A stretch of 64,000 nt of DNA from Fremontodendron californicum (Eukaryota > Streptophyta > Magnoliopsida > Malvales > Malvaceae): positions 10,622,501-10,686,500 of the forward strand of contig JAULJL010000018.1 in NCBI GenBank assembly GCA_030761205.1, written 5' to 3'. Under the pieces are notes generated by a model. That model did not search any database and was not told where the DNA came from. It saw only the letters and a program-made list of their open reading frames with translations. Positions 46,002 through 57,778 of this stretch are shown here, in pieces. Both the position numbers and the translations under genes were made by a program. Each line of letters opens with the position of its first letter. Position 1 is the first letter of the stretch.

Positions 46002-48050
46002 CATTATTTAACATTTTGTTTGTTGTGTCTCAGTTATAATAAGTGGTTAGCAACCTCTGCAGGTAATATCTCCTAAATTCTACCTTTAGTAGGGGGTAAG
46101 GGACATATTTTGCTAATTTTAAAAATAAAAAAAAAAATTTGATGTGTTTTAAGCCATTTAGAAGTATTCATTCTGAACAAGGTCTGAGTAAGGGAGACTT
46201 GAGACATACCTTGTCAGTTTGATTTCTTCTTTCAAAAAAAAAAAAAGTTTGTTGTGTTTTAAGCAATTTAGAAGTATTCATTCTGAACAAGGTCTGAGTA
46301 AGGGAGACTTGAGACATACATTGTCAGTTTGATTTTAATCTTTTTATGTTTACTTGTTAATTTTTGTTTAGTATTTTAGGATTATTTAGGTTGCATGAGT
46401 TTGTTTTGTTTTGAGTCTTAGTTATTCCTATTCTTATGTTATTAGTTCTTTTCTCTTACACATGATTCTTTCATTTGGGTTAATAGACTTACATTGAGGA
46501 CAATGTAAGAATTAAGTGTGGGGGGAACGATTTAGGATTTCTTTTATTTTTGTCTACTATTTTTTTTATGAGTCTTTATTATTATTATTATTATTTTAAT
46601 GTGTTCTAGTTCCTTTTTAATACAATGATGAGATATGAATTGCATAAGTCTAAAACAGATTTATTAGTGAGAAGATTTTCATGAGAATTGAGCTTGATGT
46701 CAACCTTTTTATGAGCCAATGTTAATATGATATGTTGATTGAGAAAGAAGCATTTTTAGACTTAATCTGACTTGTATAATCATCCTTGTGAGTTTTTGAG
46801 CCTATAATGATTGATGCATTATACAAATCAATCTAATTTCTTTCTTGAGTGCTCTTATGATTACATGATTCTCTAGAACTTGCTTTAAACCGTTTGAGAC
46901 TATATTGATACATGTGACAACATGAATATGATAGAGGCATTAGGATTATAACCAGAGCCAAACAGCCATCCATTATTAATGTTCTAAGAGAACATCCCCA
47001 CTAGTGAGCCAATTTGAGCCTACATTAAATATGTTATTTTATTGGTAACCAGAACTTACACCTAGCCTAAATATACTTATATCCTTACCCTTGTTCTAAA
47101 GATGGATTATATATTTTGAAACATATTGCAAAAACAAGGGATACTTTTTGAAAATTTGGGTTAGAACGAAAGATAAGTGTGGGGGAGGAGAGAGGCAAAA
47201 GTCAAGAGAAAAAAAAAGGGATCATTGTCAAATACATTCCCATATTAAAAAAAAAAAAATCTTCTCTTGAACTTCTAGTTAAAGTAAAGAAAAAGATGTT
47301 ACAAAGTTGGTTAGAATGAAGCAAAGGCTCAACATGAATATTTAGCCTATGTTATTATGTGCTTTATAAGAGTTTTGAGAAGTTTTATTTGTATGATCTT
47401 ATTATGTCTCTAAACTCTATGAACTCTTTGGAACCTTTGTGATATCTTTATCCTTTTGTTCTTTAACCACATTATAACCCTTTGGCCCCATTACAACCTT
47501 GAAAAAAGACCTCTTGATTTATGAAGTTGTATGATCTAAATAGTGGAGAATAGGTGGACAAGCAAGCATATGGTAGAACTGTTTTCATGAGATTGATTGA
47601 GTGTAAACACTTTACCACTACTTTAAAGAGTGAAAATCATGAGAGTATAGTGAGAAGTTGAGATTAAGTCGAATATGCATTATTTTGATTGAAATATGTT
47701 ATGTTAATATTGGCTTAACTCATTTATTTACATTCAAGCATGAATTTTTGTGAAATTCTTTGAGCTATTGATTAGTTTATAAGACTTGTTCAAAGATTGT
47801 CTCTAATTTATATTGAAAGGATTAGGAGTAAATATTTTTAGTGTATGTAGTTTACTTATATTTTAGTTTTTCAATGTTTGTGGGTATCGTTCTAGCAAAC
47901 CCTCACGAGACTAAACTCGTCCACTAGGGACACCTAGGGGTTTAAAGGCTTGTGTCACATGCTAAGTGCCACCCTGATTTCCAACGAAAATGGATTAGAT
48001 TAGATTTTCTTATTTTATTTTTATTGAGTTGTTGCTAGGGACTAGCAACA
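46002..48050 (+). other. Long 3' non-coding region of the young Athila element
   Basis: About 2 kb of AT-rich sequence without a supported ORF. It has a doubled about 108-bp segment (46139-46335) and two purine-rich AAGTGTGGGGG motifs (about 46513 and 47174) before the real polypurine tract. Near 47883-48060 comes a stretch with CCTAGGGGTTTAAAGG. Athila elements commonly have such a long 3' region. Confidence 0.7.
46139..46335 (+). repeat. Two about 108-bp direct repeats separated by a poly-A run
   Basis: Both copies contain TAGAAGTATTCATTCTGAAC and AAGGGAGACTTGAGACATAC. They start near 46141 and 46250, and 13 A lie between them (about 46234-46246). They lie about 140 bp after the LOG-like stop codon. 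Confidence 0.85.
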
Positions 48051-48067
48051 ATCTAAGTGTGGGGGTG
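48051..48067 (+). other. Polypurine tract of the young Athila element
   Basis: CTAAGTGTGGGGGTG lies directly before the TGATAACTCG start of the 3' LTR. It primes plus-strand synthesis. Confidence 0.85.
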
Positions 48068-49569
48068 TGATAACTCGTATAATTATATAGTTCTTAGTTA
48101 TGTTTTATTATTGTTTTGTGTCAAATACGAGTTATTATTGCTTAGTCTAATTGTGTTTATGATATTTTATATTTTTATGTAATTTGATGTTTTTCACGAG
48201 TTTCTTTGAGTGATTTCAGATTACTAGGTTAAATCAAGAATTAAGGGCAAATCCAATTCAGTTCCAGTTCCGACACCTTTTGCCATATCAGCTATATCTG
48301 GAGTTTCACTGAAGCATTAAGGCTGAAATTTTTACAGTGCATAGTTAAGAGGCATATCTATCTTTTTCATGTTTTACACTTCTTGAAACGGAGTCGTTTT
48401 CCCTAGCGAAATCGACCATCAAGTTGGCTGATGTGCAATGACGTCTGTGCTGACCTGTTTTGGTATTTTGACCATATCTTCTGATCCACATGAGAAAATG
48501 ATCTGATTCCAACGGATATGGATCCGTAACTGATAGGGGTATATTTTTCTAGAAGACCATTTGATCAGATCGAGCCTCCAACATTGACAAAATCGACCAT
48601 CAAGCTGGCTGATCAGAATTGTCATACAATATGACGAAAATTGTTAGAAAAATGCACCCACCTATTATACCTACCTTTGAAATTTATAAAGCTTGTCTCT
48701 TGTCATTTAGCTCTCCAAAATGTGTATAAATAGAGGGCCTTGGATGAGCATTAAAGGCAGATTGGTAGGATATTAGCCATTGTAATAAAATTCTCTAAGT
48801 TTTCTTCTTCTTTCCTTTCTCTAGTTTTCTTTTTCTTTATTTACTTATGCTTCTTACATTTCTTTTCATTTCATTCATATCTAGTATGTGTTGCTAATCA
48901 TATTGTTGAGGTGATGAGGTGAAGCTCTTGGTAAATGCTAAGGTTAGTCTCTTAAACATGAGCTAAAATGAATCATCATTTATAAACACTAGTATAGATA
49001 ATATTTTCTTTTGGTTTAAAATCATACTTACAAAGTAGGGATCTTGATTCATTATTGACAAGGAAAATGGCACAGTAAATGCTTGGTTTCATAACCTTGA
49101 TTTGTTGTAGACATATACCTTGGCATAAGGAATGCTTGGACTCTTTTTATGAGTTTTGAGGACACCAAATGAACATAATATCATATGCTATGGACGTTGG
49201 ACAATTTGGACTGAATTGCTAAACCTTCCGATTGGAACCTCCTTTATGTGTGGATTTCAATTGTGTAATAAAACAAGATTAATCTTAGCATAACACCAAG
49301 AGTGGATTCTCTAACCTCAACATCTTTTCTTATTGTTTTTTATATCTTGTTTAATTTCTTTTATATTTTGTTTATTTTGTTCTCTAATATCTTGTTTATC
49401 TTATTTTGTTGTTGATTCCCTAATATCTTGTTTACTTTCTTTGTCTTATATATTTATAAACTTATACTTACTAATACGCTTCCCTGTGGTTCGACCTCGG
49501 ACACCCGAGAATTTATTACTTGAACATAACCTGCACTTGGGTTTACAACTCTTAATTGAGTCTCCATCA
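48068..49569 (+). repeat. 3' LTR of the young Athila-type element
   Basis: 1502 bp. Twelve substitutions and one single-base indel against the 5' LTR, all within the first about 670 bp. Confidence 0.95.
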
Positions 49570-49574
49570 ATATG
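49570..49574. repeat. Target-site duplication ATATG, right
   Basis: Matches 37284-37288 exactly. Confidence 0.95.
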
Positions 49575-50913
49575 TAAAGAATTCATAAATTTACACCAGG
49601 GTATATACAAAGAATGACCATCTATATCACCAATGTATTTTACAATGAATAACCATGCATGTTAGGACTATAACATGATGTCAAAATGATACATGCAAAA
49701 AATAAATGAATTAACACAAAGGTATATACAAAGAAATCAATGATTATACGAAATTGGTGGGACCTAAATCTTGATTATTCAAAAATCTCATTATGCAAGA
49801 TTTGCCTCCAAATTTATGATTTTTGAAACATGTTTTTTTTTTTTATGAAAAACCAATCACATTATTTTAAAAAGAATTTCAGGGTGGATCCTACTATGGT
49901 ACAATATGCAAATGTTCATGTGACACTACCGGTTTTATGAAATCATCAAATGAAATTACCAACTGTTTATTGCAAAGAATGAGATCAATAACACAACCAA
50001 AAATGTACATGCTCTATTCACACATGAATGAAATGTGCAAAAATGCAAAAATGTTTGAAAAAGGATTTTTATTTTTTTAAACAATTAATGAATATTTTGC
50101 CCCGACAAATATCTACCTATATAGGTATCACAGTGCCTTTGGGACGGATTAACACATTTATTACGGGCGATGTACGTACATCGTTGCCCGATCTACAAAA
50201 CTTATTCAGAGTGTAAAATAGGTAACAAAAGGTTTAGAAATGTCCCTCCATGTGTTCCTATCTTCGGTATATCTGACGAAAATCCGGCCTGGTTTCGCCT
50301 AGGTTCACTATATGAGGGTGAATCGGTTCTAAAAGCCCCGAATTGCTCCTCACTGTCGTCGGTGAAGGCTAGTAAGGCACCCCGATAAAAGCGGGTTCAA
50401 TTCGTTAGAGTCTATTTCCCTAGCCCATGCGGATTGTTAATCACGAAGACTTAGGTAATTTAGTACTCCGGAAGTGTTTCACTAGCCCATGCGAATTGTT
50501 AATCACGAAGGCTTAGTTACTTTGCTCCCACCTAAAAGGACGAAACCCGGGTATAGGGCTCATGATATGCGAATGCACGTGTGGTGTGTGTGGAGGAACA
50601 ACAAACCTTTCATCACCTATTCTACAAACCTTATTCTAAATGCCCTAGCAATTAAAACACTCAAGAATAGTGTAACGCATTAACCAACAAGCAATTAATA
50701 TACAACCGTAAATAACTAGAGAACAATAATAAAATGCATGCACATGAATATGAACATATCTAAAAATATTTTATTATTTTCAAAATTCTCCTTATTAAAA
50801 AAAATGTCGAAATTAAAATTAAATACCAATTAAACCAACAAAATCGAGACATTGATAACACACGAATAATTCTAGGCCTAACTCTCAAATAGTCCCCAGC
50901 GGAGTCGCCAGGC
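49575..50913 (-). other. Internal region 2 of the giant element, second part (leader)
   Basis: The continuation of the array interrupted at 37288, then the leader. It has the palindromic hairpin at 50162-50188, the short direct repeat at about 50420 and 50483, and the primer-binding site TGGCGACTCCGCTGGGGA at 50893-50910 (minus). It matches 22770-24114 closely. An ORF at 50170-50388 overlaps the hairpin and is not considered real. Confidence 0.8.
50162..50188 (-). promoter_or_regulatory. Palindromic leader hairpin, internal region 2
   Basis: Same sequence as 23363-23389 without change, although neighbouring bases differ between the two leaders. Confidence 0.5.
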
Positions 50914-53900
50914 TGTCGCAACCTAAAAAATAACGAGTCTCATCGTAAGACTTTATTATTCGTTAAGCGTGACATTAAAAAAAACCGAGAAAAAGTCGAC
51001 TTAATTCCTCTAAAAAATGAAGGTTTTGAAAATGACCTTAAAAAAGACATGGAGTCGCCACCAATCATTTTTAGCTAGGTGTGATCGGCCACCTATTAAA
51101 ACCGGTTTTATAAAATATTTTAAAAATTAATTAAAACATTTTAAAAAACCAATTTCAAGTCTGCGTTTTAAACCAGAGAAATCAAAGAAGCGGGTTCGGG
51201 AGTCGGTTACGTGTGGGGAAGGATTAGCACCCCCACAACGCCCGTATAAATCGGTACCTTATTAATCGTGTGTTATCTCAAGTCTCGGTAAAAATTGGTT
51301 TTAAATTTAGTATTTCAAGTTAATTACAAATTTAAAGAAAAATAATTCCATTTTTAATTGAAAATGATTCGGAATTTATAAATTCAAAATTTTTCTATAT
51401 TCCCCAACAAACGTGGCAAAATATAGAAATTTTTATTAGTTTGGAATACTTTCCGAATCATTCTCGTTTTTTGAAAGAAAGATATTCTTTTATTAATGAT
51501 AATTGATGATATCCTCCCCAGCAAACCTGGCAGAGAACTCATGAATTATTTTAACTCGGGAATATCTTTATTTTATTGAAAACCATTATCCTTTTTTTTT
51601 AAACATTTAAAAGAAATGAATATGCATGACATAAATAAAATGACATAGCAAAATCTAATTAATATAATGCAACCTAAATGACATGATATGATTTGAACGC
51701 CTTAGCATATTCTAAATGAAATGAAATGTCCTAAGTTATATGACATATTATAAATGAAATGAAATGACCTAGGTAACATAGTATATTCTATATGAGATGC
51801 AATATCCTAAGTCATATGATATATTCTAAATGAAATAAAATAACCTAAGTAACATAACACATTCTATATGAAATGCAATATCCTAAGTCATATTATATAA
51901 TCTAAATGAAATAAAATATTCTAGATGACATAATATATCCTAAATGAAATGAAATGACCTAGGTAATATAATATATTCTACATGAAATGAAATAACCTAA
52001 GTAACATGATATTTTCTAAATGAAATAAAATAACCTAAGTAACATAACAAACATGAATGATATGGCATATAAATTAAATGAGATGGAATATGAAATAATG
52101 CTATCATATAATATGCATGAAAATAAAAATGAAAATAATAATGCATGAACATAGTATATGCTAAATAATATTACAAAAAAAAATAACTTAATAAAAAGCA
52201 TAGGATATCATGAAATATTCCAAATAATATATAAACAATATAACATAACTCAAAATCATAACAATATCATAGAAATTATCATAGCAAGAATCACATATTA
52301 TATAAAATGCATGGATATGAAAAATGCAATGCATGAAATGTATTTTTTCCTTTAATTAAGGAAATCCGTATATCTAAAAAGATATCCGGCTACCTTAGGA
52401 AAATATGCCAAATTAAATATTCTAAAACCAAAATACTTTGTGATTGTTTGAAAACAATTTTGAAAAGCTTGAATTAAAAATAAAAACTGGGCTAAATCTT
52501 TTTTTTAAATGGCTCTAATTTCCTAAGTTTAAAAAATCCGGACTTGACTACCCTTAACCCGAGACTTGAAAACCATTTTTAGAGTTTAAAAAGGCTTAGA
52601 AACTACCCTAATTCAGTAGCTAACCCTCCTAATCAGCCCACTCTAAGTAACTTAACCAAAACAGAAAAATGATTTTTCTTTAAATTGAATTCTGACTCCA
52701 CTGTCCAGTTTTAAGCCACGATTTTTTACCCTATTTTTAAAAATTCAAAAACTTCTGAAAAAAATACTTGATACTCAAGACATGTAAAACTACATGGGAA
52801 AAAATCGGCTTAATTTTCTGATTAAATATGAATTCCCAGAAAAATCAGAGATGTACGAGTTTTGGGTGAAAAAAATTGCTTTGCCAAAACACATTTTTGC
52901 CTTTGATAAAATCATTTAAAAATCAAAGTAAAAATATTTGAAACTCATAAAATGACTTACAAACAGTAGCTAGGACTTTTTGAAAGCTAGATAAAAATTG
53001 GCTAAGAAAAAAAATCACAAAGGTAGAATAATCAACTTGACAAACTTAATTTTCCACAAGTGTGCTCAAGAGAGCATGACTTTGAACCATTAATTGGCTC
53101 AAGTCATTATTCTAGTGGCATGAACATGAAATGCATGAAACAATGCAGCAAACATAATGCATGAAATGCATGGATTTAAACCTAAATGTCATGAAAAAAA
53201 ATGCATGGCATTCATAAAGTGACCTAGACCTAAATGTACTTGCATTGCATTTAATGCAACCTAGACCTAACATGATAATGCAAATGTAACCCAAACCTAA
53301 AGTGTCATGAAAATACATGGCAATACAAAGATGTCCTAATGCCTAACATGAACTTGGAAATGTGTATGGCATACCAAGATGACCTAGACCTAATGGACAT
53401 GGAAATGCATGATAATACAAAATGACCTAAGATCTAATATGTCATATGAAAATGCATGGGAAACAACATGAACAAAAATGACCAAATGAATACAATACTA
53501 ATGCATGAACATGGCATAACCAATACACAATCATATGGCAAGAAGAGGCAAAGCATGAACAAACATGATAATCACATATTCATGATACAAATGCAAACAC
53601 AAGACAACACAAAATACAAAGGGAGCCGAATGGACACTAATTTCCAAAATACTTACAGACTGTTGTTGGATAAAATGCAGGTGGGCATACGATCATAATA
53701 GGCCTCTACAATACAATACCTGGATTCACTAGAGCCAAATGCAACATAGAATTCATTGTAAGCTGATTGTTTTGATGCTTGTTTTGACCTCCACTGATCA
53801 GGTTTGGTAGCATATCTATCAATATCTAATTTCCTAAGGAGATGTGGGCCTTGTCTTGTCTTGGAGAGTTCAGTTCGCACAGCTAACAGTTCAGATGCTA

Positions 53901-56722
53901 TGGCTTCCCTTAGTGACAGGCTACCAGCATCGAAGCACCTTTCAACAGTAAATGAACCAGATGGCTGCATTGCAAGCTCCCCAAAATGTCTACGTAACTT
54001 CACAACTAATCTGCGCTTCTGTTTTGCGGAAGCATCTGAAGCAAGAAATGCTTCAATGACACGCGCTCCTTGAGCATCTTTAGCTGCCTCGGACATGCAC
54101 AGCTCCCATGGTTGTAATACTCAAAATATAAGGCTGTATCCACTCACTTTGGAATTTAAAAATAGCCTGCAGAATCAAAGAACCCATGACATGCATCTTA
54201 ACTCCACCTGCCCAGTTCCAACTAGACTTGTCTTCATAGCTGAAGTAACTGTCAAGAAACAGTATTTGAGGAACAATAAACTTGGAAGTCTCGTTTTTTG
54301 TAGCAAGCGCCTCACAACACTTATATTCATGAGTTTGAAGTCTTTGACATGCAGCAATAAGAGAAGCAACAACTCCTGATCTCCCCATTCCGAGAAGATC
54401 CTCAAATTTCAACCTAAGCTCTTCCCAGATCAACTCCATTTGATCTTTTGTTCTTGCATGGGAAATTAACGCTTGAATAACAAAGTTTCCACAATGATCG
54501 GATGAAAGCTCAAACAATGAATTCTTCAAAAGCTTTGTGAACATATCATTATACAGGCTTTCAGGTGCGACCTCCAGAATTACTTCCATTAAATGGCTAA
54601 ATGTAGTTTCTTTCATTAATTCTACAGTTTCACCAGCAATGATCATGTCAATGAACTTTCCTTCCACTAAATTTTGCTTGTTGCAGCCAAAAAGAACTGG
54701 AATTATTTGCAGTAATTCTTGATCATCCCCGGCCAATAACTTCAAAGCTGTCTGCAGAACCAAACTGCTATACTGATCAACTTGTAGGGTCTTAATGTCT
54801 TCTCTTGTACAGTTTACCATCCCTAATACAAGGAATTTCAATAAATTTGGAAATCCTTGCTGAAGGTGCTGGGAATCATTCCCATCCAATTGAGATACTT
54901 TGAAATTTAACCGCTCTGCTAGAAATTTTGATCCCTTTGCTCCATGAAACTCTGAGGATTCCAGTGATACTCCTTTACAAAGACAAAGAAGGCTTCGAAG
55001 AACATGAGATCCGTAGCAATTACACATTAAATCAAAAGGACAGACTACAATCACCTTGCATATCATTTTCAGAGTCTCTTCAACTATGGTGTAGGCCTCT
55101 GTGTCCTGAACATGCCTGGCTAATGACTTAAGAGGTGTCTCAGCTACATGAGAACCAGATATGTCCATTGCAATAGCAGGAAAGACATTTGCACAGCCTC
55201 GAAGGAAACTACAAAGATTGTCCACATCACAGCCCTCAAGTAGAGTCTAAAGAGTATGGCTTATGATATAATCTGTCGCTAGTTCTAATTCCTGCCCCCT
55301 AGCTTCTTCAAGGGCATTACCACATATAACCGATCGTTCCTCCACCTCCACTCCTAAGGTTCGCAATCTCTGAAAAGTATTTTGCTGTTTCAGGCTCAAC
55401 CTGTTTCCTGATAACTGGTGTTTGTGAATCCGAATTCTTGTGATGCTTGAAAGATTTCTTAAATTTCTCAGTCCCATCAGTCACCTGCCTCGATTCATTC
55501 TTTTTATAACCATCCCCATCAAAACCACCATTTCCTTTCTTTGCCTTTCCCATTTTCCTTGGATTCCAAAACCTCTTATATAGTTATATCCTCTTAAAAA
55601 AGTAACTTCATTTTTAGGTCCTCTCGACAGTAAAGCTATTCAAAACAATAGAAACTATACTTCCCTCAATGCTTTTAGTGAGGCGGAGGAGCTATTTTCC
55701 AGTGCTGAGACCTAACTGCAAGAAAGCCCTTCGTTACAGAGCGAGAGAGAGGAAGCCATTGTTATCAGCTTATTGGTTTAGAGGTTAAAGAAAAAAAATA
55801 ATAAAAATAAAATGAAATGAAACCAAAGGAAACGAAGGTCTGAACTCAGCTTTTAAGGTTTGCAACAACTCCATGGTAGCTGAATACTGAACCCAAAATC
55901 GAAAACCCCAGCTTTGTAAACCACCGTGGCAGGCCAAACTGATTTTAGCAAGAGTATCAGCAAATATCGAAACGGGCTGGTAAAACCAGCCTTCCTTCTT
56001 TTTCAGTCGGGTCCTTGGCAAGAACCAGAGGCTCACACTTTTGTAACTGGACCAGCAGTGCATGCTCTAGGAAATGAGTACTTGGAAGGGTCGAGTTGGT
56101 AGAGAAAAGGAAACACAACCTGGTTGACTCGGTATGGAGCGAGTCATTAGCTTGTTTAAGCAAATTTTTCAGAAATAAAATATCAGAGGTCGTTTTTGAT
56201 AGCCCGATAGCCTCTCCTAAAAAAAAAAAATCCCAGCTCTTTACTTTTTAGCTTTCTTTCAGCTCTTAGCCCCCCATGAAAAAACAAAGCTCTTTCTTTT
56301 TTCTTTTAGCCGCCGTTCTCCTTTCTTTTTTTGGAATCATCCCCCTTCTTTATTTTTTTCAAGTGACCCATTTTATATCTCAATTTCTAACCTAAAAAAA
56401 ATGGGTAATGTCTAAGTTACCCTTCCTTTATTTCAAGTCTCTCTTTTTTTATTTTTTCAAATATTTTCAATTAAAAATTTTATTTTAAAAATCTAATAAA
56501 GCTCAAGATTAAACTTTTTCACCTCGGTTTTGAATTGAATTTTAAAATTGGTAATTTTACGGTCCGATTTTATTTGAACAATTAAAGCTAAAAAGGATAT
56601 ATATAATTTAGAACATTTTAAAAACTAAAATCGCGACCGTGACTTTTACAAAAATATTAAACCCGAGAGGGGGACAAATCAAAATTGGTTTTAAAAGGCC
56701 CGAACAAAATTAGGTGTCTACA
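50914..56722 (-). repeat. LTR 3 of the giant element (5' LTR on its own strand)
   Basis: Same layout as LTRs 1 and 2, 5809 bp. Its primer-binding site is at 50893-50910 and its outer end is followed by the ATGTA duplication. Small deletions in its NOP9 copy (11 bp near 55357 and 12 bp near 54300) are not shared with the other two LTRs. Confidence 0.9.
53653..55553 (-). pseudogene. NOP9/APUM23-type Pumilio gene copy in LTR 3, broken
   Basis: The same gene copy, starting at 55553. An 11-bp deletion near 55357 shifts the frame after EIANL, and a TAG near 55248 lies in the next segment. A 12-bp in-frame deletion near 54300 removes the AVGS part, and a small deletion near 54090 shifts the frame (VHVRGS instead of VHVLEAAKD). 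It contains the longest single open stretch apart from that in LTR 1, 381 codons at 55225-54080. Confidence 0.85.
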
Positions 56723-56727
56723 ATGTA
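56723..56727. repeat. Target-site duplication ATGTA, right
   Basis: Matches 8389-8393 exactly, so the whole three-LTR structure sits in one insertion site. Confidence 0.9.
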
Positions 56728-57435
56728 ATCTTGCAATTAAGAGCATTTAATGCTTGAGTGGTTAAGGTTTTTAAGGAAAGAAATAATACTTGTTAGCCAA
56801 GGTTTAATTACCTAAGGAAGAAAGAATTAATTGTAATCAAAGCACTCTTTAATAAGGAAAAATGCTTTACTTGCAGCCAAAGCATGTAAAAATAAGTAAA
56901 GTCATAGTTGATTTAAATCTCCTATTTTGACAAAGATTAGCTTTAAGGAAAGATTCTTACAATTAATGCAAGTTGACAGCCACTAATCCTACTTTGACAA
57001 GGAAAGATATATAGTTCAGCTAGGGTTTTTATCAAAGGATAAATTAAAGCATCCCATGCATGGTTAAATAAAAGTGGCGGCTAAACTTCTTCAAGGTTCA
57101 AAAACTTTACCCACTAGCCCTAATTTAGGTGTGAGAGTGTGTATTCCAACTAGGGTTTTTATGGATAAAGAGTATATGATAAGCCACTAGTTTATTTATG
57201 GAAAGTCCGGGTTAGGTTTAGCCAAATGGTGTCTCCTTGATTGGCAGACAGCTTTTCTTTTTGCTTGAAACTTCATTTCTTGTCCAAATTCACTCTTTTC
57301 AACTCCATAGCAATTCTTAACTTCCAAAACACCTACAAAACACAAAATCATAGTAAACTATCAAGGATTTCAAGGAACTAAGCATAAAATATAAGGAATT
57401 GATATACGAAAATACATGAATTTAAGCACTTATCA
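56728..57435 (-). repeat. 3' LTR of the second Athila-like element, proximal part
   Basis: Ends on the plus strand with CACTTATCA, so it starts TGATAAGTG on the element strand, right after a polypurine tract. Its other half is 7342-8393. Confidence 0.7.
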
Positions 57436-57778
57436 AATTCCCCCACACTTAGTCTTTTGCTAGTCCTCGAGCAAAATCAAATAGAGAACAAAGTAGGAAA
57501 ATCTAATTTAGTCCACTTTCAATACAACTTATAGACAATCATTGAACAAGTCATATAAACTAATCAATAGCTTAAAGAGTTTCACAAAAAATCATACTTG
57601 ATAGTAAAGGGTTTGAGTTAAGCTAACATTAACATAACATATCTCAATCAAAATAGTGCAGGTTCAAACTTAATCTCAACTTCTCACATGATTTTCGCTC
57701 TTTAAAGTAGTGATAAAGTGTTTACACTCAATCAATCTCTTAATTTTCACTGTTTAAAGTAGTGGTAAAGTGTTCACA
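57436..57778 (-). mobile_element. Internal stub of the second Athila-like element with polypurine tract
   Basis: The minus strand reads CTAAGTGTGGGGGAATT before the LTR at 57435, the typical Athila 3' border. About 340 bp of 3' non-coding sequence remains, and then the sequence joins the host-gene fragment inside its repeat near 57775-57785. The rest of the element was lost. Confidence 0.7.

Larger units (their letters stand above)
37289..49569 (+). mobile_element. Young Athila-type retrotransposon carrying a LOG-like gene and a cysteine-rich ORF
   Basis: 12,281 bp with two LTRs (37289-38789, 48068-49569) and a 5-bp ATATG duplication. Order: PBS, gag-protease-RT-RNase H-integrase, a basic cysteine-rich ORF, a LOG-like ORF, a long 3' non-coding region with several AAGTGTGGGGG motifs, PPT, LTR. 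The polymerase is of Athila type (FMDDFS, DLGAS). Lesions seen: an in-frame TGA at 42438-42440, a frameshift at the A-run near 42842-42850, and an in-frame TAA at 44617-44619. The LTRs differ at only 12 positions plus one indel. The element is inserted opposite to the giant element's own strand. Confidence 0.95.
8394..56722 (-). mobile_element. Giant non-autonomous LTR element (Tat/Ogre-derived), LTR-int-LTR-int-LTR
   Basis: Three LTRs of about 5.8 kb (8394-14182, 24115-29946, 50914-56722) enclose two internal regions. The outer ends are flanked by one 5-bp duplication, ATGTA. On the element (minus) strand each LTR starts TGTAGACACC and ends GGTTGCGACA. Each internal region has a primer-binding site at its high-coordinate end and a purine tract (AAAGAGGGGCAGC) at its low-coordinate end, so the strand is certain. 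No pol is present; only a 66-codon gag zinc-knuckle remnant survives. The internal regions are mostly tandem repeats, and each LTR carries a broken NOP9-type gene. This fits a LARD-like non-autonomous derivative of the Tat/Ogre lineage, mobilised in trans and later extended by unequal recombination. The second internal region is split by an Athila-type insertion (37289-49569). Confidence 0.88.

Noticed and set aside
1..49569. The two Athila-type elements as copies of one family
   Set aside because: Coding regions are related, but LTR sequence, LTR length and primer-site context differ.
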